DNA of 64,000 nt from Sphingobacteriales bacterium (GCA_027484425.1 JAIXSZ010000064.1:29137-93136); one strand, 5' to 3'; shown: positions 10,301-19,900, counted from the first letter of the stretch. Notes: generated from the sequence alone by a model not told the origin. A program made the numbers and translations.

Positions 10301-12299
10301 GCATGAATATGAGCCAGACGGTAGAATAAATGGAGTGATTAAGGTTGAAGACATGTTTAACGACCTTGTCGTAAATGCCAATGTTAGGGCTACTGATGTA
10401 AAACTAGGTAATGACACCATCGGCACCATTAATATTGCTGGCGAGTATAGTGCATCCAGAAATGAAATTAGAATAGACCCTCAGACTGGTATCTATCGCG
10501 ACAATGCTTCCGTAGTTGCATTTGGCACTTTTGCCATAGACAGCACCTCAGATAATAACAAAATAGATGGATCTGTAAGATTTAATGATGCTAGAGTAGC
10601 TTGGGCTGGTCCTTTTCTTACAGGGCTTATGAGCAATCTTTCAGGCACCGTAAATGGTAGTGTAGATATATGGGGCAGCCCTAACAAACCAGTTATTGAC
10701 GGCAAACTATCGCTCAAAAATGCTGCATTAAGATTTGATTATCTGGGTTGTAAATATTCCATCCCCACAGCCTCTGTAGGTATTACTAATACCCGTATCA
10801 ATCTGGGACAAGTGCAAGTGTATGACAGCTACAACAACACCGCTTTTCTCTCAGGATATTTCTCCCATGATTTATTTGATAACATGCGCATGCGCCTAAA
10901 GGTAACTACTCCTAAGTTTGAGGTAATGAATCTCACCCACAAAGATAATGACCTGTTCTATGGCAAACTGATTGCAAGCATGGACTCATTTACCATCAGA
11001 GGACCTTTCAACAATATCAGACTTAATTTATTTAATGGCACTCCAGCAGCTAAGTCTACAATATATATACCAGCCAGCACTGGTGGGTATGTAGGCGCAT
11101 ATTCGTACGTTTCCTTTGTTACTTATGGGTCTGACCAAGATAAAATTGTAAAGAAACGACAAGATAAAATATCCATCAACCTAGATGCTAACCTGAACAC
11201 ACTTGCTGAAATTCACATTGTTCTAGATCCAGCTACCGAAGATGAAATTGTAACTACAGGTACTGGAAATATACAGATAGATATTCCACCAGATAATGAC
11301 ATGCGCATGTCTGGTATTTACAATATTTACAATGGCACCTATACACTTACATTTCAGCAGTTACTTATACAAAGAATATTCCGCTTAAACTCAGGAAGTA
11401 CTATTAGCTTTAATGGGCCATTTTCTGAAACCAATTTGGCGGTAGATGCTGTTTATTCTGTCAAGGCAAGAATGTACGACCTACTTACTGAAAACGACAG
11501 ATTACTCATTCGGGGTCCTGAGCTTATCGATGCGCAGTCGCCACAATGGGTTAACGTAATGTTACACATGAATGGACCTATCTATAGTTCTAAACTTACA
11601 TTCGATTTAGACCTCGACAATAATCATTCTCAGGGCACACTCGCTTACCGAAAGCTGCAATTGATAAACAATGATGACCGTCAAAAGTTTGATCAGGTAG
11701 CATCATTACTGCTGGTAGGGGCATTTATCATTCCCGAAACATCACTCGGTGCTTCGGCTCTATCTGGCACGGTGAACAATATTAGCCAAATAATTTCCAG
11801 TACTGCTTCTACAGGGCTTACCAATATTGTCAATAAACTATTAGGAAACAGAAATCTGAATGTTGCTGTAAAATATACTAACTACAACTATAATGACCAG
11901 GCTACAGTAGGGAATGTAAACAGAAACCAACTGAAATTAGGCCTTACAAAAAACTACCTAAATAATCGCCTATTGGTATCTGTGGGCAGTACATCTGACT
12001 GGGGGCGACCAGCTAGCAGTAGCAACACAACCAACTTTAATATAGCGGGCGATTTTCGCTTTCAGTACGTGCTTTCAGAGCATAGCGGACTAAGGCTTAA
12101 TGCCTTCCAAACCAGCGACTATGACCTTACCCGCGATCAAAATATACTTCGTAGAGGGGTGGGTATTAGTTGGCGCAGATCATTCGACAATTTGGGCGAG
12201 TTTTTTAGGGGTAGCAAATACGTGCAGAAACAAAAGGTGTTGCAAGAACAGGAAATGGAATTACCCTCCAAAGACTCATTGAATAAGTACGTAGAATAG
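7377..12299 (+). CDS. tamB: TamB-like translocation/assembly module protein
   Basis: A 1640-residue inner-membrane-anchored protein spanning the periplasm. One membrane helix (about residues 52-72) is followed by more than 1500 residues of repetitive beta-rich sequence with AsmA-like N-terminal features. The C-terminal DUF490 (TamB) domain covers roughly residues 1150-1600, with Phe-rich strands, a Gly-Thr-Gly-Asn-Ile-Gln-Ile strand and an outer-membrane-facing tail. Family members form a hydrophobic groove implicated in outer-membrane protein assembly and phospholipid transport. The ATG at 7377 leaves a featureless 44-residue extension before the helix; a CTG at 7509 would give a conventional N-terminus. 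No tamA/bamA homologue is adjacent. The gene converges on the GlcNAc-kinase-like gene with 7 bases between stops. Confidence 0.9.
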   Translation: MVSGTNVTQLPNFYHLKNTFNTEILPFTLLWNYFCLYYGNQHNCLKRFLKISGYILLTILALLLALVAAINYSPIQSYIVSKAASILSDKLETKVEVDHVRIGLLNSLLVQGVYVEDKSKDTLLYAGELEIRITDWFIFKDKPVLKYVGLHNSFIHLYRTDTSKVWNYGFIADAFNSPKKKKKKASQPVDFDLKKVELENVRIYMDDKWVGEDLDFNIGYLLVNGDAIDVKKKLINIDNIEIKKGGLFVHEYTGGRPKHLKPKHIDTFDTTPFNPEMWQVTLSNLDMIDCFFKLKANDKIPISGLFDENHLDIKSITASVSDLGIISDTIKGNIEHLSAIERCGLILRRMQCKATVSPVASICKDLYLETNNSKLKDYYAMHYKHFPNFLDYIDSVEMVANLKESEIDKRDIQFFAPELEILPDMLIKASGKGKGTVSNLLVENLKLADGHIALKGNLSMKGLPDIYTTLITFTDAEILTTGKGILHYSPSLRHSPNLAIDSISKIYFAGVYEGYIENFRVQGTFASNTGKLTTDVKMYIPGFDSDSATYSGQISTEQLQLGKLVRQPLLGKITLNEKISGFSFNPEFMQMQVEGSIKEFEVNGYNYHNILTQGTLARKQFDGKVLVDDPNLALDFDGSLNYEDRLMKINAEAHLLGSNFRAMNITKDNITASADFDLNWTGSNIDNFSGYAKLFNIDLHRNARLLAIDSVYLRSSGDSMHRNLSVNSDAFTANINGNYRISSLPASIQYYLSRYIPNYIKAPEKYAPYQELNFEITTNKIDSIFAVTIPILRGFDHATVSGSLNTSAKKLSLNADIPYGSIGNVHLRKMSITGEGDLNALALNTTVSNITIGDSVMNGALSLTTSVGNDSVFFSLATISPDKSSSISMNGRITAYSDTLELNVFPSQFFMNKVKWNIAGGSQVIYSDNFLFVKGVSLTSDLQRISVNTRAGKGQPLVVNMDNIDVAQLGNLATLHEYEPDGRINGVIKVEDMFNDLVVNANVRATDVKLGNDTIGTINIAGEYSASRNEIRIDPQTGIYRDNASVVAFGTFAIDSTSDNNKIDGSVRFNDARVAWAGPFLTGLMSNLSGTVNGSVDIWGSPNKPVIDGKLSLKNAALRFDYLGCKYSIPTASVGITNTRINLGQVQVYDSYNNTAFLSGYFSHDLFDNMRMRLKVTTPKFEVMNLTHKDNDLFYGKLIASMDSFTIRGPFNNIRLNLFNGTPAAKSTIYIPASTGGYVGAYSYVSFVTYGSDQDKIVKKRQDKISINLDANLNTLAEIHIVLDPATEDEIVTTGTGNIQIDIPPDNDMRMSGIYNIYNGTYTLTFQQLLIQRIFRLNSGSTISFNGPFSETNLAVDAVYSVKARMYDLLTENDRLLIRGPELIDAQSPQWVNVMLHMNGPIYSSKLTFDLDLDNNHSQGTLAYRKLQLINNDDRQKFDQVASLLLVGAFIIPETSLGASALSGTVNNISQIISSTASTGLTNIVNKLLGNRNLNVAVKYTNYNYNDQATVGNVNRNQLKLGLTKNYLNNRLLVSVGSTSDWGRPASSSNTTNFNIAGDFRFQYVLSEHSGLRLNAFQTSDYDLTRDQNILRRGVGISWRRSFDNLGEFFRGSKYVQKQKVLQEQEMELPSKDSLNKYVE
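7473..7480 (+). promoter_or_regulatory. Possible tamB -7 element inside the annotated 5' end
   Basis: TATTTTTG at 7473-7480 matches TAnnTTTG, but no good -33 TTTG is seen at the usual distance. If active, transcription would begin near 7486, downstream of the only ATG, and tamB would need a non-ATG start such as CTG at 7509. Confidence 0.25.
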
Positions 12300-12306
12300 A
12301 AAAAAC

Positions 12307-13167
12307 CTACAAATTCTTCATTTCGTTTTTGTAATACTTCACCAATCCTTCCATAGGACTTTTTTCTATTTTACCTAGCTCTAATTCATATTGGTCGCAC
12401 AAGTTACTTATCACATCCTTGAACGCAAATGCTATTGAACCAGTAAAATAAAGAGGCCTTTTCCAGCTTTGGCGATATTTCAGAATGCTATTCCTAAAAA
12501 AATCGTTGATGCAATCTTCTATAATATTCTCGGCCATATAGTGTCCACGCATGTCCACTAGCATGGGCGCAAACGAAGCCAAATATCTATTTGGGTAAGG
12601 GTCACTATATAACTTACTTATTATCGCGTTAATATCTTTCCCATAACGCATCTCAAAGCCTGTTTTCAATTCTGCATCGAATGTATTGTACGCATAATAT
12701 TGCAATATTCTTCGCCCCATATAATTACCACTCCCCTCATCTCCTGCTAGATATCCTAAGGATGGTTGTTGTATTTTTATATTTTTCCCGTCATAATAGC
12801 ATGAGGAACTTCCAGTACCTAATATACACACCATTCCCTTTTCATCGCCACACAGCGCACGAGCAGCTGCCATTAGGTCACTTTGCACACTTACCTTAGC
12901 AGCTCCAAAATGCTCCTTTAAAATACCAGCCAATAACTTTTGCTTATCTAAAGATGATGCTCCTGCACCATAATAGCTTATCACGTCAGGAATATGTTTT
13001 TTGCCCGCCCAAGATATTTCTTCTTTAAGCATATCAGCTATAGATGCACCAGTTTGCAGATAAGGGTTAATACCCTTTGTGCTGTAATAAACAGGCTTGC
13101 TGCCATCGCGCAAAAGGCACCAATCTGTTTTTGTTGATCCGCTATCTGCTACGAGGTAAATTGCCAT
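12307..13167 (-). CDS. N-acetylglucosamine kinase-like ATPase (BadF/BadG family)
   Basis: A 286-residue member of the ASKHA-fold sugar kinase/BadF-BadG-BcrA-BcrD group. The ATG at 13167 is chosen because it opens directly into the phosphate-1 motif Asp-Ser-Gly-Ser-Thr-Lys-Thr-Asp-Trp. Other landmarks are a Gly-Thr-Gly-Ser-Ser phosphate-2 loop, Leu-Gly-Asp-Glu-Gly-Ser-Gly-like Leu-Ala-Gly-Asp-Glu-Gly-Ser-Gly, and a Thr-Gly-Ser-Ile-Ala-Phe adenosine-site motif. Bacteroidota relatives are annotated as GlcNAc kinases used in peptidoglycan or chitin sugar salvage, which is plausible but unproven here. Two palindromes lie just upstream of the start and may be operator sites. Confidence 0.8.
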   Translation of the reverse strand: MAIYLVADSGSTKTDWCLLRDGSKPVYYSTKGINPYLQTGASIADMLKEEISWAGKKHIPDVISYYGAGASSLDKQKLLAGILKEHFGAAKVSVQSDLMAAARALCGDEKGMVCILGTGSSSCYYDGKNIKIQQPSLGYLAGDEGSGNYMGRRILQYYAYNTFDAELKTGFEMRYGKDINAIISKLYSDPYPNRYLASFAPMLVDMRGHYMAENIIEDCINDFFRNSILKYRQSWKRPLYFTGSIAFAFKDVISNLCDQYELELGKIEKSPMEGLVKYYKNEMKNL

Positions 13168-13173
13168 AAAAAG

Positions 13174-13215
13174 TATTTGTATACAAATATGCAATTTAAG
13201 TTAGGATATTCCTAA
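13174..13215. promoter_or_regulatory. Two palindromes upstream of the kinase gene, candidate operators
   Basis: A perfect 16-base palindrome (13174-13189, TATTTGTATACAAATA) starts 7 bases upstream of the kinase ATG. A second inverted repeat (13201-13215, TTAGGA and TCCTAA separated by 3 bases) lies 12 bases further. Both are in the divergent gap to the lpxR-like gene. Neither has the T-tract of a terminator, so protein binding is a reasonable guess. Confidence 0.35.
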
Positions 13216-13326
13216 CAGATAATGAAAATTAACAACAAGAATTGCTGACCACCAATTTTAGCTAAGCATCCACAATAAATGACTGCATTACAAATCTATT
13301 TCTACTACAAAATCGTAGATACTTAT

Positions 13327-14310
13327 ATGCATCTCAAACAATATATACTTACTGTTTTGGTTTTTCTTTTGACCAATATCAATGAGCTCCTAGCACAGCA
13401 AATAGACAATACTCCTGTTTACAGACATATCAATAATGAAGGATACTTTCGTTTCAGTTATGAAAACGATTTCTTCTCTGCTACGGACAAGTATTATACA
13501 CAAGGTATTGATGCCGAGTTGGCTTTACCAAGAATGGACAAATTACTGATTACCAAACTACTTATCCACCCTCATTACAACATTACCATATTCGGTGTAG
13601 GATTGCAACACAATGGTTTCACACCTTCCAGTATAAGTAGTGATGAAATCTTGTCAAACGATCGCCCTTTTGCCGCTATATTACTTGCCAAAAGTTTTGT
13701 GATAGCTACTGATACTATTCACATGCAGCGTTTTTCAACCACATTACACTTGGGTATTATTGGTCAGGCGGCTGGTGCCAAGGAAATGCAAGAATTTATA
13801 CACGACAAACTAAATAACATAACTCCACATGGTTGGCAACACCAAATAAACAATGATTTTGCAGTTAACTATCAGGTGAATTACGATAAACAACTACTTC
13901 GCTATAAGCAGCTATTTTCACTTACTGTAGGAGGTGGTGGCAGTCTAGGTACTATCAATACAAATCTAAATACAAATGTTTCAATTTTGTTTGGCTATAT
14001 CAACAACCCGTATGATGGTCATAAACAACATCCCACTCCATGGAGTTTTTATGGCTATATTAGTACAGGTACAAAATTTGTCCTTTATAACGCTTCACTA
14101 CAAGGCGGTATTCTAGATAACAGGAGTCCGCATACACTTGCAACCTCAGAAATTACGCCTTCTATAGCGACGATCAGATATGGTGTGCGACTATCGTATA
14201 GGAGCATACATCTAGAATATTTCAAAGCACTTCAAACAAGAGAATTTAAACAAGGAAAACCACATTCTTATGGTGGTTTACAAATAAGTACATCTATTAG
14301 TAGTCGATGA
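13327..14310 (+). CDS. LpxR-like lipid A deacylase (DUF2219), outer membrane
   Basis: A 327-residue outer-membrane beta-barrel. The ATG at 13327 gives a signal peptide ending near Leu-Leu-Ala-Gln. LpxR enzymes remove the 3'-acyloxyacyl chain from lipid A. Family motifs are present: Glu-Asn47-Asp48-Phe-Phe with a following Thr-Asp-Lys-Tyr-Tyr-Thr-Gln-Gly, an Asn-Asp-Arg-Pro-Phe-Ala segment, and Pro-His-Gly-Trp with the catalytic-type His, followed by Gln-Ile-Asn-Asn-Asp. The last Asp stands where I expect Glu in characterised enzymes. Alternating strands run to the C-terminus. The gene is divergent from the kinase and has no evident operon partner. Assignment to the family is firm, and activity is inferred. 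Confidence 0.8.
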   Translation: MHLKQYILTVLVFLLTNINELLAQQIDNTPVYRHINNEGYFRFSYENDFFSATDKYYTQGIDAELALPRMDKLLITKLLIHPHYNITIFGVGLQHNGFTPSSISSDEILSNDRPFAAILLAKSFVIATDTIHMQRFSTTLHLGIIGQAAGAKEMQEFIHDKLNNITPHGWQHQINNDFAVNYQVNYDKQLLRYKQLFSLTVGGGGSLGTINTNLNTNVSILFGYINNPYDGHKQHPTPWSFYGYISTGTKFVLYNASLQGGILDNRSPHTLATSEITPSIATIRYGVRLSYRSIHLEYFKALQTREFKQGKPHSYGGLQISTSISSR

Positions 14311-14677
14311 TATACAACTTACATATACTGATTATAATTCTATAAAATCAACCAAAGAATTGCCCACTGTTTTACGTCTTTATAAATGAGTGGTTAGTTT
14401 TAATAGTAAAAAGGCGCCTTTTTCAAATTTTGATCTAATCTATCAAGAAAGAAAGTAAAGGTTTCAGAAAAATTAAATACCATAACGTCAACTAATTTCA
14501 ACACTACTACTATTAAACAACTGGGCCAGCCCCTATAAAAATCTATCAAACTTAAATGTGCTAACGAAGCAAAAAAATTGCTTTTACGAGTATGAGGCAA
14601 CAACAAAAAACAAGCAAAGAGAAACAGGTAATGAAAAAAATGTAGTAACTTACTATTATAAATCAGTAATCATCCTT
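14311..14677. other. Intergenic region before the sigma factor gene
   Basis: 367 AT-rich bases between the lpxR-like gene and the sigma factor start. It holds a perfect 16-base palindrome, AAAAAGGCGCCTTTTT, at 14408-14423. Its loop would be very short, so it is a poor terminator and might be a protein site. An upstream in-frame extension of the sigma factor (from 14558) lacks family similarity and was not used. No other gene seen. Confidence 0.5.
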
Positions 14678-15259
14678 ATGCCCGCATATTCTGAACAGGA
14701 AATAATAGCAGGGTGCCGGCAAAAAAACCGAGCAATGCAGGAGCATCTCTACAAAACGTACTATAGCACGTTTTTAAAGGTGTGTTCCCGCTACGCTAAG
14801 GATATGCAAGATGCAGAACAATTATTAAATGATGGTTTTCTAAAAGTATTTACTCAAATAGAAAAATTCAACAACACAGGCTCTTTTGAAGGATGGATCA
14901 GGCGGATACTAGTTAATACATGCCTCGACTATTTACGCAGTACGTCGCTCAAGGAGGAAATGGCAATGCATGTAAAAGCAATTCCTGCAGAAGAATCTAA
15001 TCTTTCTGTAACCAATGGTGGAATCGAAAGCGTCGAATTCAAAGATATGGTAAGACTAATACAGTCATTGCCAGCCATGACACGAACAGTATTTAATATG
15101 TTCGTGTTTGATGGTTTTAATCATAAAGAAATAGGAAGTCAACTGGACATAAGCGAGGGCACCTCGCACTGGCATTTACATCATGCTAGAATTGTGCTCC
15201 AGAAGAAAATAATAAACCGTGAACAAAATAAAGTATCGTATGAAGCCAGGAGAATTTGA
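14678..15259 (+). CDS. ECF-type RNA polymerase sigma factor
   Basis: A 193-residue sigma-70 family factor of the extracytoplasmic-function type. Region 2 (about residues 10-80) contains the typical Tyr-x-x-Tyr-Tyr helix, an Asp-Ala-Glu-x-Leu-Leu-Asn-Asp-Gly-Phe segment and Trp-Ile-Arg-Arg-Ile. Region 4 (about 125-180) has Phe-Asn-Met-Phe-Val-Phe-Asp-Gly-Phe, then a helix-turn-helix with Asn-His-Lys-Glu-Ile-Gly and Ser-Glu-Gly-Thr. The ATG at 14678 starts with the usual short acidic N-terminus. Its last 20 bases overlap the start of the next gene, so the two are probably translationally coupled, and the neighbour may control its activity. Confidence 0.92.
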   Translation: MPAYSEQEIIAGCRQKNRAMQEHLYKTYYSTFLKVCSRYAKDMQDAEQLLNDGFLKVFTQIEKFNNTGSFEGWIRRILVNTCLDYLRSTSLKEEMAMHVKAIPAEESNLSVTNGGIESVEFKDMVRLIQSLPAMTRTVFNMFVFDGFNHKEIGSQLDISEGTSHWHLHHARIVLQKKIINREQNKVSYEARRI

Positions 15260-16484
15260 CGAACTGTTCAGACAGAAGTTTGAGCAGAACGACTTTGCGT
15301 ACAATGCCCGAAATTGGGACGCGCTCTCAGAGCAATTAGATGGTCGTGCGAAGAAACGTAGCATGTTAATGTGGTTGTGGCTACCAGCTACAGGTATGGC
15401 AGCGTCTGTGGCATTAGCCCTAGGCGTATCCTCCATGCTCAAATTGGGAGGGCCAAACATTAACAACTCAAGCACTTCTTATTCTCATACTGGCAAATTT
15501 CAAGAACATATAGCTACAAAGAATCCTGTAGCGATGATTCAGTATACATCACCAAGCACTTTAGACCAAAAAGCAAATAAACAACCCAAAAAAATAAACA
15601 AAAAGTCGGCTAAACAAAACGACAGGGTTGCAAGTAACAACTTTGGAATAAAACTCCAAGATGCAACGTCAAACGATAATCTATTCAACAGCAAAAGAAA
15701 TAGAAGTTCTATCAGTACATCTACTGTAACATTACCATCTTCTACACTGAAGGATGTTGCAGTAGTACCTAAAACAGAGAAAAAAGTAATAGCAGCAAAA
15801 CAGGCAATGCGCACCTTCAAACAGGACGCACCTGTTATAAAAAAACCACTTAATCTTTCTGTTATCCTTTCTGGTGGTATTAACCAAGGCAATCAGAATA
15901 GCGGTTATATGGCTGGTGCTACTATACGCAAAATGATTAATGATAAAGTATACATAGAAAGCGATGTGGCGTTTGCAACTAGTGCGAATACACAACGTAC
16001 TCTGTATATGTCATACGAAAATCCGAATGCTGTAGGCACAAATGGCGGCAGTGGATCAATCGCTGCAAAACCTACATCGGCATCAAAAACAACAAATATT
16101 GAAACTGGCATACCTAATACCGACAACTCTCCTGTAGGAATACTGAAAACACAAGATATATCCTACAACCTTTATTACGCGCAGATAACACCGGGTATAG
16201 GCTACAAAATACTAAAACGTATGTCTATCGGTATGGGTCCCGACTTTCAAAAGATGCTAGTTGATAATCGCCCAGCAACATCTGAAGTAGATAGAGGCAA
16301 CCTACAAGTAGCGCCATCATTTGATGTAGGATTCGTAGGCAAAACCGAATATGCACTTACTCAAAGAGTAAAAGCAGCTGTTTCTTACCGTAAAGGTATC
16401 AACGGAGTAATTAATCCAAGTGACAAATTCATTGATCGTGACTACGTACAATTCCAAATGAGATGTACAATTTTCAATAGATAG
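15240..16484 (+). CDS. Membrane protein with N-terminal cytoplasmic segment and barrel-like C-terminus, candidate anti-sigma partner
   Basis: A 414-residue protein whose ATG (15240) overlaps the sigma factor stop by 20 bases; a GTG at 15219 is an alternative. Residues 1-40 form a short polar domain with an acidic/aromatic helix (Glu-Phe-Asp-Glu-Leu-Phe and Asn-Trp-Asp-Ala-Leu). One hydrophobic helix follows at about 43-66. A long Ser/Asn/Lys-rich linker runs to about 200, and the last 200 residues alternate in the style of an outer-membrane beta-barrel (Ser-Val-Ile-Leu-Ser-Gly-Gly, Tyr-Met-Ala-Gly-Ala, Val-Tyr-Ile-Glu-Ser-Asp). The layout recalls Chitinophagaceae proteins encoded after ECF sigma genes. 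No zinc-binding anti-sigma motif is seen, so the anti-sigma role is inferred from position. A strong terminator follows. Confidence 0.6.
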   Translation: MKPGEFDELFRQKFEQNDFAYNARNWDALSEQLDGRAKKRSMLMWLWLPATGMAASVALALGVSSMLKLGGPNINNSSTSYSHTGKFQEHIATKNPVAMIQYTSPSTLDQKANKQPKKINKKSAKQNDRVASNNFGIKLQDATSNDNLFNSKRNRSSISTSTVTLPSSTLKDVAVVPKTEKKVIAAKQAMRTFKQDAPVIKKPLNLSVILSGGINQGNQNSGYMAGATIRKMINDKVYIESDVAFATSANTQRTLYMSYENPNAVGTNGGSGSIAAKPTSASKTTNIETGIPNTDNSPVGILKTQDISYNLYYAQITPGIGYKILKRMSIGMGPDFQKMLVDNRPATSEVDRGNLQVAPSFDVGFVGKTEYALTQRVKAAVSYRKGINGVINPSDKFIDRDYVQFQMRCTIFNR

Positions 16485-16510
16485 AATATAAATAATATTA
16501 ACATCAACTA

Positions 16511-16543
16511 AAGCTGCTTCCTGTCTGGGAAGCAGCTTTTTTT
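16511..16543 (+). terminator. Intrinsic terminator of the sigma/membrane protein operon
   Basis: An 11-base inverted repeat (16511-16521 and 16528-16538, AAGCTGCTTCC core) with a 6-base loop, followed by a T-tract. It lies 27 bases after the stop of the membrane protein gene. Confidence 0.85.
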
Positions 16544-16847
16544 ATTCATATACTCATGTCAATGCGAAACCAACTATTAAACGCCTATATTTCAACCCAT
16601 CTATAGTAATAGACGGAAGAAGGGATTGGCCACTTTTATTTGAATAATCAATGTATTCACGTGTTTACTGAAGATAAATTCAAGATACAGACAGTTAAAA
16701 AAGAACGAAAAAAAATTGTGATAAGGTAGATGTATAAACATCAAACAAAGATTGACCGCCCAGCTATTTCCGAAACAATGAACAAAAGCAATAGACCAGA
16801 AACAAACTATCGCAAAAGGTTAAACAAAACATTAGATTATCAATTAA
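16544..16847. other. Gene-free spacer between two convergent terminators
   Basis: About 300 AT-rich bases separating the sigma operon terminator from that of the giant surface protein gene. I see no credible reading frame, RNA gene or repeat in it. Confidence 0.6.
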
Positions 16848-16851
16848 AAAC

Positions 16852-16887
16852 TAAGCGGGTAATGTGATTACTCACATTACCCGCTTA
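16852..16887 (-). terminator. Intrinsic terminator of the giant surface protein gene
   Basis: A perfect 15-base inverted repeat (16852-16866 and 16873-16887) with a 6-base loop. On the minus strand it is followed by a T-rich run. It begins 27 bases downstream of the giant gene's stop. Confidence 0.85.
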
Positions 16888-16913
16888 ATTTACTATCGAA
16901 AAAATTCTAGTTG

Positions 16914-19900
16914 TTAGTTCTTAACAAACGTTCTATTAGCTATTCTAACGCCATTGTTTACAAACATTACTGAGTAAACTCCTGATGACAAATTAGCTAC
17001 ATTGATACTGCCCTTACCATTTACAAGAGTAGATATTTCTAATTCTTTACCTAACATGTCCATTAGTTTCACAGTCACTTCATCATTCATACCCAAACCA
17101 GTCACATGAATATTCACTCTTGAGTCAGCTGGGTTAGGATATAAAGTCACATCGATGTCACCGGTATTAACAGATGGTAAATTTGTTGGCGGGTTGTAAT
17201 ATGCCTTTTGGAAGCAACCACCGAAATCAGCAATAACCCAATAGCGCCTGTTGGCAAAGTCTGGAGAAGGCAAGTAATATGACTGCTGATTTGCACCACG
17301 GATGATTGTTGAATCAAGCGTGTTTACATCGTCATAACCCCACTGATAGCTATCTGAGGTGTTGTCAGTACAAATCAACTCACTAGCATAGTACTTTACT
17401 TCAGGTATTCTCACTGAGTCAGTAGACACAACAACATTAAACGAATCAACTGCAAAACATCCTGTAGAAGTAATCTGAGTAGTCAACTTAATGACTGCTA
17501 AACCAGGATTCATAAAGTTCACAAGTATATTACGACCATTAGAAGCAGTAGCATAAATGTCAGCATTTGTTACAGTCCAAGTATAAGTAGTGCCCGGCAG
17601 TGTGTCTCTAGTAGCACCAAAGTTCACATACATTGATTTTAGACAGACAACTGAATCAGAATGTACAGTTATTGAAGGCTGAGGAGCAGTAGTATAAACA
17701 GTGAATGTAAAAGTTGCTATATCTGTACCACAGGTAGTGGTAACTGCATAACTAATAATTGCAGTACCTGATGCTAAAGAGGTTACAACTCCAGTAGAGC
17801 TAACAGATGCAATAGATGGATTGCTACTTGTCCACGTACCACCAGATATTGTGCTAGTAATAGTCGATGTATACCCCACACACAAACCAGAAACACCTGA
17901 AAGAACACCAGCATCTGGCTCTGGTATAACTAGAACGTTATAGGTAGCAGTATCAGCACTACAATCATTTATGACTATATAAGAGATCACAGCAGAACCA
18001 ATACTTACACCAGCAACAATACCAGAAGATGTTACAGAAGCGATTGTAGGATCACTCGAACTCCAGCTTCCACCTGCCACCGTGCTGGTAAACGTACTAT
18101 CAGTACCTAAGCAAACTTCAGCAATACCGGTAATTGTACCTGCATCAGCAAAAGGCTTAACAGTAACTACAATACTTGCACTACAACCCGAACCTATCAC
18201 ATAAGAAATTCTAACAGTATTTGCTGAAACCCCAGTTACATTACCCAGACCATCTACAGTAGCAACTGTGATATCGCTACTACTCCATACACCACCCGCT
18301 ACTGAATTTGTCAGGAACGTAACAGAGCCTATACAAACACTATCCGTACCTGCTATTGTGGCAGGAACAGCATCTACTGTAATAGATGTGGTTGCGAAAC
18401 AACCAGCTAGCGGCGTTGCATAAGAAATGTTCACAACACCAGCAGATACACCAGTAACGACCCCAGAAGCACTAACAGTTGCTGTTGAAGCATTTGATGT
18501 TGTCCACACACCACCAGAATAATCATTGCTAAGAGCAATTGTGGCTAACTCACAAACATTTGAAGGACCAGTTATAGCGTTAAGTGTAGGTTCAACAGTC
18601 AACAATCTAGTTGTAAAACAAGCAGTACCTAAAGTATAGGTAATTCTTGCCGTACCTACAGCCAAAGCAGTAACATTACCGAAAGCATCAACATTTATAA
18701 CAGCAGGTGTGCTGCTAGACCAAGAACCACCAGGTATTGGGTTGCTAACTAACGAAGTAGACCCCAAACACATATACTGCGCGCCTGTGATTGTTGGTGG
18801 CAAAGGATTTACTGTAATTTGTTTAGTTACGTAGCAACCTGTTGCTATTAGAGTGTAAGTAATAGTAGCTGTACCATCACTTATGCCAGAAACTACACCA
18901 GTTGCTGCTCCAACAGTTGCTATAGATGGTGCGCTTGATGACCAACTACCAAAACCAACCGTATTAGTAAGAGTACCAGTTGATCCAACACAGACATTAT
19001 CTGGACCTGCTATCACATTTGGTAATGGGTTAACCACTACTACAGTGGTAACAAAACAACCTGTAGGTAATAAATAAGTAATTGTAGTAGAACCCGCAGA
19101 TAAACCGCTTACCAAACCAGAAGCAAAGCCAACTGTAGCTACAGCTGTATTACTACTTGTCCAGGTACCACCCGCAGTAGCATTACTGAGTAGTGTAGCA
19201 GCAGCAACACATACATTAGTAACACCCGTAATGGCTGCAGGAGCAGGATTAACAGTTACTGTAGTATAATTAAAACATCCAGTACTTAACACTGTGAAAG
19301 AAATATGGGCAGTACCTATAGAAACACCCGTAACAATACCAGGAACCAAAGAAACAGGTGCAACTGAAGGATTACTAGATGTCCAGATACCAGGCTGTAC
19401 GCTACTGTTATCTAAATCAATTGTGCTACCCTGACATACGCTATCCAAACCGGTAATAGCAGGAGGCGTTGGGTTAACTGTTATTGTAAACCTTGTAGAA
19501 CAACCACCCAACAACTGATAAGTAATAGTAACTGTATCATTAGTAACACCATACACAACGCCCGTTACCGCATTTACAGGTGCAACAGAAACATTACTAC
19601 TGCTCCAAGTACCACCAGAAATACCATTTGTTAGCAAAATTGAATCGCCCATACATACCTGACCAGGACCTGTAATAGGTGATGGAGCAGGATTCACCTG
19701 TACAGGTACGAATACTCTACATCCTGCACCTAGCGAATAGGTAACGTTAGTGATACCAGCAGATACAGAGGTAACTAAACCGCTTCCAAGACCTACAGTT
19801 GCCACCGACGGAGTACCACTTGTCCAGCTACCACCTGTAGTTGCATTTGATAGTGACGTAGTTTGGCCTAAGCAAATTTCAAAATCACCAGTAATTGGTG

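Noticed and set aside
14558..14677. N-terminal extension of the sigma factor from 14558
   Set aside because: The extra 40 residues are unlike any ECF N-terminus, and the ATG at 14678 gives the standard length.
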